DNA of 64,000 bases from DATHWB01 sp040905965 (GTDB taxonomy: Bacteria > Actinomycetota > Acidimicrobiia > Spongiisociales > ZC4RG35): positions 1 through 64,000 of the forward strand of contig JBBDQP010000058.1 of the NCBI GenBank assembly GCA_040905965.1, written 5' to 3'. Under the pieces are notes generated by a model that saw only the letters and a program-made list of their open reading frames with translations, searched no databases and was not told the origin of the DNA. Positions 58,452-64,000 of this stretch are shown one piece after another (the stretch's first letter is position 1; every line of letters begins with the position of its first letter). The translations under genes and the position numbers were made by a program.

Positions 58452-59546
58452 TCAGGGACCGGCGCGGGTCGGAATGGCGCGAAGGAAGGTACGGGCGTGG
58501 GGAGGCGAAGCCGGATCTATCACCATGCCCCGCTGATGGACGACAACGTGATGGTGGAACCAGCACAAAGTGACGAGGTTGTCGGGATGATGGCTCCCTC
58601 GCTCCGAGTACGGCACGACGTGGTGGGGTTGGAGCCTCGATCGGGATTGGCAGCCGCCGATCACACAACGGTGACCGTCGCGGTGCAGCACGAGGGAACG
58701 GATCGCAGGGGGAATGGCGCGGCCGGTAGGCGACGTGGAGACGGTCCGCAGGACGTCGTCGTGAACGGTGACTCGAACCGTGCCGGAGCAGAGGATCTCA
58801 CCGAGGGTGTTTGGACCGACCCTCGGTCCTGAGACGACGCTCACGCCCTCCCGACCTTCGGACGTGGTGGCGAGGGCGGCGTCGATGAAGATCTCTGCGG
58901 TGAGTTCGTGGCCGCCGACCTCACCCGAAAGCCATTCGGACGCCACCGAAACCAGCCCGTCCGCCCGAAGCTGGCCGGCGGTGGCATCAGGGTCGCCCGG
59001 AAGACTGTCGACCGAGGTGCTGATCGCCTTCTCGACGATGCGCCCATCGACACCGGACAATTGGCCCCACATCCGCCAGATGCTCTCGTCGAGGGAAGGC
59101 TGCATGTGAAGAAACCGACCGGCGTGGGAATCTGACTCCGCATCGGGACTGATGGGACGGCGTTGGGCTGTCATCTGGCGAACACCGGCGATGTCTCGAC
59201 CGACAGACTCGTCGACAGTGGCCTGATCTGCCCCCGACTGGATGAGGCAGAGCGTGGCGTTCGCCCGATCGACACTGGCGCCTTCCTCGAGCATCTCATC
59301 GATCCGCTCGTCGTTCGAGCGAGCGAGACCCAGCAGGGTCCGTGCCGTCCGGACGTCCACATCGAGACGGGCGGACAGCCATTCGTCCATGCCCCTCGCG
59401 CCGTCCACCATGTCGATCTGGGCGGCGTCGAGCGCGCGGATTGCCGGAAGCATCTTCGCCGTCACCCGTCCGATCAGGCCGGTGCAATCAGCCAGGTGCT
59501 GTTCCAACTGGTCGATCGTGAAGTCGGTTGAGGCGCTTGCGAACAT
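58452..59546 (-). CDS. DUF222/13E12-repeat protein with C-terminal HNH nuclease domain
   Basis: A 364-residue protein of the actinobacterial REP13E12-related family. The DUF222 helical part (about 10-230) includes MVDGARGMDEWLSARLDVDVRTARTLLGLARS. The HNH domain (about 280-345) reads LHRDGHRCVIGGC, LQPHHVVPYSERGSHHPDNLVTLCWFHHH with the His/Asn/His metal and catalytic residues. Biological role is unclear; copies are frequent and often repeated in such genomes. The ATG at 59546 is supported by TACGTT 6 bases upstream. No integrase or repeats flank it. Confidence 0.88.
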   Translation of the reverse strand: MFASASTDFTIDQLEQHLADCTGLIGRVTAKMLPAIRALDAAQIDMVDGARGMDEWLSARLDVDVRTARTLLGLARSNDERIDEMLEEGASVDRANATLCLIQSGADQATVDESVGRDIAGVRQMTAQRRPISPDAESDSHAGRFLHMQPSLDESIWRMWGQLSGVDGRIVEKAISTSVDSLPGDPDATAGQLRADGLVSVASEWLSGEVGGHELTAEIFIDAALATTSEGREGVSVVSGPRVGPNTLGEILCSGTVRVTVHDDVLRTVSTSPTGRAIPPAIRSLVLHRDGHRCVIGGCQSRSRLQPHHVVPYSERGSHHPDNLVTLCWFHHHVVVHQRGMVIDPASPPHARTFLRAIPTRAGP

Positions 59547-59552
59547 GAACCA

Positions 59553-59558
59553 AACGTA
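59553..59558 (-). promoter_or_regulatory. -10 element TACGTT before the DUF222-HNH gene
   Basis: TACGTT on the minus strand ends 6 bases before the ATG at 59546. Confidence 0.4.
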
Positions 59559-59637
59559 TCGGAGGGGTGTGACAAGAAGTCCTTGACGCGAAAGGGCGAA
59601 CGCACCCCTTTTTCGGACCGACCCGCCCCCTGCCAAG

Positions 59638-61215
59638 ATGATTCGCATGCTCGAAGTTCAAGGATTCGACGGTGCGGTCGTGACGCCGCATGTGCTCTCG
59701 ACCCAGGCCGGAATGGAGGCTCTCGACCGGGGCGGCTCGGCGGTGGATGCCGCCATCGCCGCCAACGCCGTGCAGGGCATGGTGGCCCCGGAGACCTGCG
59801 GGATCGGAGGCGATCTCTTCGCTCTGATTCACACGAACGGCGCAGTCACCGCCCTCAACGCCTCGGGATGGGCGGGCTCGAATGCGTCGGCGCAGGACCT
59901 CCGGGATGAAGGCCTGACGTCGATCCCTCAGCACCACCCGGCAGGCGTCACCATCCCGGGATGCGTGGCGGGATGGTTCGCCCTCCACCAAAGGCACGGA
60001 CGGCTTCCGTTCGGCGACCTACTCCAACGAGCGATCGAGCATGGACGGCGCGGGTTCGCCGCCTCCACCGAGTACAGCCGCGCCACTCATCGCATGGCCG
60101 AATTCCTTGCCGGGAACGAAGCAGGAGCCCAGTTGCTCATCGACGGTCGACCGGCGCTCCGAGGTGAGCGCGTTCATCGGCCGAATCTGGCGCACACCCT
60201 GGAACGGATCGCCGAGGGAGGCCCCACAGCGTTCTACGAAGGTCCGGTCGCCAAGTCGGTCAGCGAGGCCGTCGGCGGACTCATCACCCCGGACGACCTC
60301 GCCGCCTACTCCCCCGACTGGGTCGACCCGATCTCCGCCCGAGTGTTCGGTGTGACGGGTTGGACGATTCCGCCCAACAGCCAGGGATATCTGACCCTCG
60401 CCACTCTCCTCCTCTTCGAATCGCTCACTCCCACCCTGGACCCCGGCGACCCGAGATGGACCCACACCCTCATCGAGGCGTATCGGGCAGTGGCCGCCGA
60501 ACGCGACGACGTCGTCGCCGATCCTCATCATGCGCCCCTCCCGAACGAGGTGCTGCTCGACCCGGAACGCCTGGCAGCCTTCGGCGAGAAGATTTCGATG
60601 GACTCCGCAGCACCACAACCGCGGCCCATGCCCAAGCCGGGTGGAACGATGTACATGTGCGCGGTCGACGGCACCGGGATGGGCGTGTCGCTGATCGAGT
60701 CGAACTTCCGGGGAATTGGCTCTGGGATCGGCGCCGCCGACAGCGGGTTCATCCTCCACGACCGCGGTGGTGGGTTCGACCTGCGAACAGGTCACCCCAA
60801 CGAGATCGGCCCAGGCAAGCGACCACTGCACACCCTGTCTCCGACACTGTGGACCGACGGCGCCCGGCTTCGCACCGTGCTCGGCACGCGGGGCGGACAT
60901 CAGCAACCGCAACTCCTCGCCCAGGTCGCCGCCCTGCTCTTCGGGGCAGGCCGGTCCGCGGGCCACGCCCAGAGTGCACCCCGCTGGACGATCGCCAACG
61001 CCGAGCTGACGGCCACCACTTCCGTGATCGACGTCGAATCCTCCATGTCGAGTCACATCACCGCCGGCCTCGCCGAGCGTGGCCACACAGTGCGCCCCCA
61101 GGCCGACCGGATGGGAGGGTGGGGGCCGGCATCCGTGATCGACATCGACTCGCAGGGGCTTCGCACCGCGGCTGCCGACGGGCGGGTCGACACCGCGTCG
61201 GCCGCGGTGCGCTGA
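59638..61215 (+). CDS. ggt: Gamma-glutamyltransferase-family Ntn hydrolase
   Basis: A 525-residue GGT-like protein. Family blocks are TPHVLSTQAGMEALDRGGSAVDAAIAANAV, PETCGIGGDLFALI, GWAGSNAS-type acyl site, and the presumed autoprocessing site KPGGTMYMCAVDGTGMGVSLIESN, where a Thr following GG would become the nucleophile. The usual motif is T-T-HF; here it is G-T-MYM, so cleavage and activity need proof. It has no signal peptide, so it is probably cytosolic, as in cephalosporin-acylase-like or GGT-like hydrolases of actinobacteria. ATG 59638 or 59647 could be the start. Confidence 0.85.
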   Translation: MIRMLEVQGFDGAVVTPHVLSTQAGMEALDRGGSAVDAAIAANAVQGMVAPETCGIGGDLFALIHTNGAVTALNASGWAGSNASAQDLRDEGLTSIPQHHPAGVTIPGCVAGWFALHQRHGRLPFGDLLQRAIEHGRRGFAASTEYSRATHRMAEFLAGNEAGAQLLIDGRPALRGERVHRPNLAHTLERIAEGGPTAFYEGPVAKSVSEAVGGLITPDDLAAYSPDWVDPISARVFGVTGWTIPPNSQGYLTLATLLLFESLTPTLDPGDPRWTHTLIEAYRAVAAERDDVVADPHHAPLPNEVLLDPERLAAFGEKISMDSAAPQPRPMPKPGGTMYMCAVDGTGMGVSLIESNFRGIGSGIGAADSGFILHDRGGGFDLRTGHPNEIGPGKRPLHTLSPTLWTDGARLRTVLGTRGGHQQPQLLAQVAALLFGAGRSAGHAQSAPRWTIANAELTATTSVIDVESSMSSHITAGLAERGHTVRPQADRMGGWGPASVIDIDSQGLRTAAADGRVDTASAAVR

Positions 61216-61859
61216 TGGGGAGACTCGTGCTCGTTCGCCACGGGCAGGCAGAGGGGAACACCGAGCATCGATTCATCGGTCAAAGCGACGTACCTCTCAC
61301 CGAGATCGGAAGAAGTCAAGCGGAAGCGGTCGGTCTTCGACTGCGCGGCGCCGAGATCAGTCGGGTGGTTTCGAGTGATCTCGTCAGGGCATCCGACACG
61401 GCCGCAGCGATCGCGGCGGTATCCGGCCATTCCGTGGACGTCGAACCGGCCATCCGCGAGATCCACAACGGGGAGTGGGTCGGCCTCACCCCGACTGACA
61501 TCGAGACCGGCTGGCCCGACCTGTGGAGCAGATACCGGGGTGGAGAGGACGTGCCTCGTCCTGGTGGCGAGAGGTGGGCCGACGTGCGGGAGCGATCGGT
61601 CGCCGTCTTCCGCCGGCTGCTCAAGCTCGACGGCGTGACCGTCGTCGTCTCTCACGGAGGGCCGATCATCATCGGCGCCCATTGGGCCACCGGCCAGACT
61701 GTGACCGGAAATGTCTTCCGGGGTCCGCTCGGCGCGGTGCAGAACACGTCGATCACCGTGATCGACCCCGGACCAAAACTGACCGCCTTCAACGACGTTG
61801 GGCATCTCGACCCGTTCGCCGGATTCGAGGTGCCCGACGCCCCGGTCTCAGCGAGTTGA
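61215..61859 (+). CDS. Histidine phosphatase (phosphoglycerate-mutase-like)
   Basis: A 214-residue enzyme with LVRHGQAEGN (phosphohistidine RHG near residue 8), SDLVRASDTAAAI, the acid residue in IREIHNGEWVGL, and the second His in VVVSHGGPI. Members hydrolyse sugar phosphates, nucleotides or alpha-ribazole phosphate; the substrate is not readable. Its ATG overlaps the GGT stop by one base. The 3' end overlaps the convergent LLM gene by 12 bases. Confidence 0.9.
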   Translation: MGRLVLVRHGQAEGNTEHRFIGQSDVPLTEIGRSQAEAVGLRLRGAEISRVVSSDLVRASDTAAAIAAVSGHSVDVEPAIREIHNGEWVGLTPTDIETGWPDLWSRYRGGEDVPRPGGERWADVRERSVAVFRRLLKLDGVTVVVSHGGPIIIGAHWATGQTVTGNVFRGPLGAVQNTSITVIDPGPKLTAFNDVGHLDPFAGFEVPDAPVSAS

Positions 61860-62864
61860 GGCCACCATCGCCGCAAGGTCTTCGTCCGACATCGGCGGTG
61901 CCCCGTCGAGGGTGTAATACCCGATCCGGGCGATCCGGTCGCCGTATCGATCCTTGATCACCGTGCCGACCCGGTCGGGTTCGGCGACGATTCCCACCGT
62001 CTCGACCACCTCGTCGGGAATCAGCGCACCCATCGACTTCCACTCTCCCCGCTTGCTCATCGCGTTGAGTTCATCGGCGAAGTCCCAGCCGTGCGTTTCG
62101 AGCACGATGCGGTAACTCGGGGTCGAGGCGTAGAAGGCCATCTGCTGCTTGGTTGCCGCCATCGACCGTGCCATCTCTTCTTCGTCCCTTCCGGTCACGA
62201 CGAATACCGTGGATATCAAGTCGATCGCGGAGGCATCCCGCCCGAAGTCGGCGGCTCCGGAGGCGACGTTCGGAATCACCACTTCGTCGAGATACTTGAC
62301 CGTGTGGAACGGGTGGACGTGGAATCCGTCGCAGCGCTCACCGGCGAGACGGGCGAGCTGCGGACCCACCCCTGCGATGGCCACGGGAACGTGGGGATGG
62401 TCTATGGGGCCCGGGTTGAAGAACGGCGTGATCAGCGTGAAACGGTATTCGGTGCTGTCGAAACGGAGGCCCTCGCCGGTCTGGAAGGAGGTCCAGATGG
62501 CGCGGAGCGCGTCGATGTAGTCGCGAAGGCGGGCCGTCGCCGTCGTCCACTCCATCCCGAATCGCCTCACGATGTGCGGTTTGATCTGGGTGCCGAGGCC
62601 GAGGATGAATCGCCCATGCGACATGGCGGCCAAATCCCACGCCACCTGCGCGGTGACCATCGGCGAACGGGGAAACGCCACGGCGATGGCGGTGCCGAGG
62701 GTCAGCTCGGGGGCGGCGGTGGCTGCGAGGGCAAGCGGGATGAAAGGATCGTGGGCCGTCTCTGCGGTGAAGAATCCGTCGAACCCGATCTCGGCTCTTC
62801 GACGCGCCTCGTCAGCGACCTCGAGGGTCGGCGTGGTGGGAGGGAGGTAGTAGTCAACCAGCAT
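61848..62864 (-). CDS. LLM-class F420-dependent oxidoreductase
   Basis: A 338-residue luciferase-like TIM-barrel flavin/F420 enzyme. Features: IGFDGFFTAETAHDPFIPLALAA, GTAIAVAFPRSPMVTAQVAWDLAAMSHGRFILGLGTQIKPHI split over about 55-100, and HVPVAIAGVGPQLARLAGE. These match a family typical of actinobacteria (related to the TIGR03617 group) that uses coenzyme F420. GAGGA lies 5 bases before the ATG. The oxidised substrate is unknown. Confidence 0.88.
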   Translation of the reverse strand: MLVDYYLPPTTPTLEVADEARRRAEIGFDGFFTAETAHDPFIPLALAATAAPELTLGTAIAVAFPRSPMVTAQVAWDLAAMSHGRFILGLGTQIKPHIVRRFGMEWTTATARLRDYIDALRAIWTSFQTGEGLRFDSTEYRFTLITPFFNPGPIDHPHVPVAIAGVGPQLARLAGERCDGFHVHPFHTVKYLDEVVIPNVASGAADFGRDASAIDLISTVFVVTGRDEEEMARSMAATKQQMAFYASTPSYRIVLETHGWDFADELNAMSKRGEWKSMGALIPDEVVETVGIVAEPDRVGTVIKDRYGDRIARIGYYTLDGAPPMSDEDLAAMVASTR

Positions 62865-62922
62865 CGATTCCTCGTTTTCGGGAAGGTCAGAACCTAACGC
62901 CGTCCGAGCTCGGGCTGGTCGC

Positions 62923-62928
62923 TACGAT
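62923..62928 (+). promoter_or_regulatory. -10 element TACGAT setting the start of the helix-hairpin-helix gene
   Basis: TACGAT ends exactly 7 bases before the GTG at 62936. An upstream ATG at 62927 would lie inside the -10 element, so the GTG is preferred. Confidence 0.55.
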
Positions 62929-62935
62929 GCCGGGC

Positions 62936-63265
62936 GTGAACAAGATCGGAAAAGTGATTGGCCTCGTCGGTGGCGCCCTCGCCATCCTCTGGGCCATGCG
63001 CGACCGCTTGGTCTCCATCGCCGCCCCGCAGGATCCGGAGCCGCCCAAATTCCGCGTCGTACCACCCCAGCCTGCGCCTGCTTCGGCCGACGATCTCACG
63101 TCGATCACCGGGATCGGACCGGTCTTCGCCGGTCGGCTGCGCGATGCCGGCATCACGACGTACGCCGATGTCGCAGGGGCGGGAGCCGCCAAGCTTGCTG
63201 CGATCACCGGCACATCCGAGGCTCGCGCCGCTGAGTGGGGAGCTGCAGCCTCGGCCCTGGTCTAG
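62936..63265 (+). CDS. Membrane-anchored helix-hairpin-helix protein (DUF4332-like)
   Basis: A 109-residue protein with one N-terminal membrane helix (VIGLVGGALAILWAM, about 7-22), a Pro-rich linker, and a C-terminal tandem helix-hairpin-helix: LTSITGIGPVFAGRLRDAGITTYADVAG and LAAITGTSEARAAEW. Such modules, related to the DUF4332/ribosomal-protein-like HhH group, bind nucleic acid or protein, but here it is tethered to the membrane. Start GTG 62936 is fixed by the leaderless promoter. Confidence 0.78.
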   Translation: MNKIGKVIGLVGGALAILWAMRDRLVSIAAPQDPEPPKFRVVPPQPAPASADDLTSITGIGPVFAGRLRDAGITTYADVAGAGAAKLAAITGTSEARAAEWGAAASALV

Positions 63266-63308
63266 GGAGCGGCGCCGGTCGACTGGAACTACCGAGAGTG
63301 GAGTCGAG

Positions 63309-64000
63309 ATGAGTGGTGTGCGAGTGCTCGTCGGCACCAAGAAGGGTGCGTTCGTCCTGACGGCGGACGGCGCCCGTCGGTCCTGGGACGTGACAGGTCC
63401 TCTCTTTGCCGGATGGGAGATCTACCACCTCAAGGGATCACCGGTGGATCCGTCCCGGATCTGGGCATCGCAGTCCACCGGCTGGTTCGGTCAACTGATC
63501 CAACGGTCAGACGACGGCGGTCAGACATGGAATGCGGTGGGCAACGAGTTCGCCTACCAGGGCGAGACGAGCCCTCACCAGTGGTACGACGGCACACCCC
63601 ATCCTTGGGAGTTCGCAAGGGTGTGGCATCTCGAACCGTCCCTCAGTGACACCGACGTGGTGTGGGCAGGTGTGGAGGATGCCGCGCTGTTCCGCACGAC
63701 TGACGGGGGCCACTCGTGGCAGGAGATGGCCGGCATGCGGACGCAGCCCACAGCGTCTCGCTGGGCTCCCGGTGCCGGCGGCCTTTGCCTCCACACCATC
63801 CTCATCGACCCGTCCAACGAGGATCGGATGTTCGGCGCGGTGTCCGCCGCCGGAGTCTTCCGCAGTGATGACCGGGGCGAGTCGTGGAGACCCGTCAACA
63901 AGGGCTTGGTGTCGTCCCCCGAGCTGCCCGAACCCGAAGCCGAAGTCGGACACTGTGTGCACAACCTCGCCATGCATCCCGACCGTCCCGACGTGCTCTT
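63309..64000 (+). CDS. BNR/sialidase-like beta-propeller protein, truncated by the window edge
   Basis: The frame opens at an ATG at 63309 (GGAG a few bases upstream) and runs off the right edge after 230 codons. Three Asp-box repeats are visible: SDDGGQTW, TTDGGHSW and SDDRGESW, each followed by the next propeller strand. Family members are typically about 350 residues, without a signal peptide, and share the start VRVLVGTKKGAFVLTADG. They are annotated as exo-alpha-sialidase-like or VPS10-like but lack sialidase active-site residues, so the function is unknown. Confidence 0.8.
   Translation, partial: MSGVRVLVGTKKGAFVLTADGARRSWDVTGPLFAGWEIYHLKGSPVDPSRIWASQSTGWFGQLIQRSDDGGQTWNAVGNEFAYQGETSPHQWYDGTPHPWEFARVWHLEPSLSDTDVVWAGVEDAALFRTTDGGHSWQEMAGMRTQPTASRWAPGAGGLCLHTILIDPSNEDRMFGAVSAAGVFRSDDRGESWRPVNKGLVSSPELPEPEAEVGHCVHNLAMHPDRPDVL

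Noticed and set aside
58452..59546. REP13E12-type mobile element
   Set aside because: The DUF222-HNH protein belongs to that family, but I see no flanking repeats or recombinase; it is annotated only as a gene.

Overview
This window is GC-rich and gene-dense. Many neighbouring genes overlap by 1-20 bases, and starts are often GTG or TTG. The gene content points to Actinomycetota: a proteasome activator (Bpa), a class E sortase, an F420-type LLM oxidoreductase, myo-inositol-phosphate synthase, a 13E12/DUF222 HNH protein and an AAC(2')-I type acetyltransferase. DUF5317 and DUF4015 proteins make me lean towards class Acidimicrobiia, but that is inference. I saw no rRNA, tRNA, CRISPR array, insertion sequence or prophage.

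Layout. 1-3.0 kb: the end of a polyamine-type ABC operon running off the left edge, a decayed duplicate of a gene end, and an amidohydrolase. 3.0-9.6 kb: chorismate mutase, membrane proteins, an Fe-S block (Mrp, a SufR-like regulator, aconitase) and Bpa. 9.5-12.1 kb: a ClC chloride transporter and a DUF2179-type protein. 12.2-23.7 kb: a methylated-amine block with an MttB-family methyltransferase transcribed divergently from a peptide/opine-type ABC importer, followed in the same direction by a four-subunit sarcosine-oxidase-like enzyme with an unusually short alpha subunit. 23.7-26.6 kb: a MazF-type toxin and antitoxin under a palindromic operator, then a coupled SDR / NylC-like hydrolase / AAC(2')-like operon. 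27-33 kb: a second peptide-type ABC importer coupled to an M20 amidohydrolase. 33-39 kb: UdgB, a DUF4015 glycosidase, a group 2 sigma factor and an isolated sufB. 39-45 kb: glutamate synthase gltBD. 45-54 kb: M23 peptidase, HAD, LON domain protein, Ino1, ArfB, an acyl-CoA ligase, a molybdopterin protein, a TlpA-like thioredoxin, SrtE and a crotonase. 54-64 kb: paired membrane HD proteins behind a 29-residue peptide gene, HNH protein, gamma-glutamyltransferase, phosphatase, LLM oxidoreductase and the start of a BNR propeller protein.

How the genes fit together. The 12-24 kb block reads as uptake and oxidative demethylation of N-methylated compounds, feeding one-carbon units to tetrahydrofolate. 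Mrp, the SufR-like regulator, SufB, aconitase, glutamate synthase and UdgB together make Fe-S supply and demand a recurring theme.

The strongest genome-wide signal is regulatory. Sixteen genes that start transcription units have a TANNNT hexamer ending 6-9 bases (most often exactly 7) before the start codon, with no Shine-Dalgarno sequence. This is the geometry expected of leaderless mRNAs, and it also fixes several start codons.
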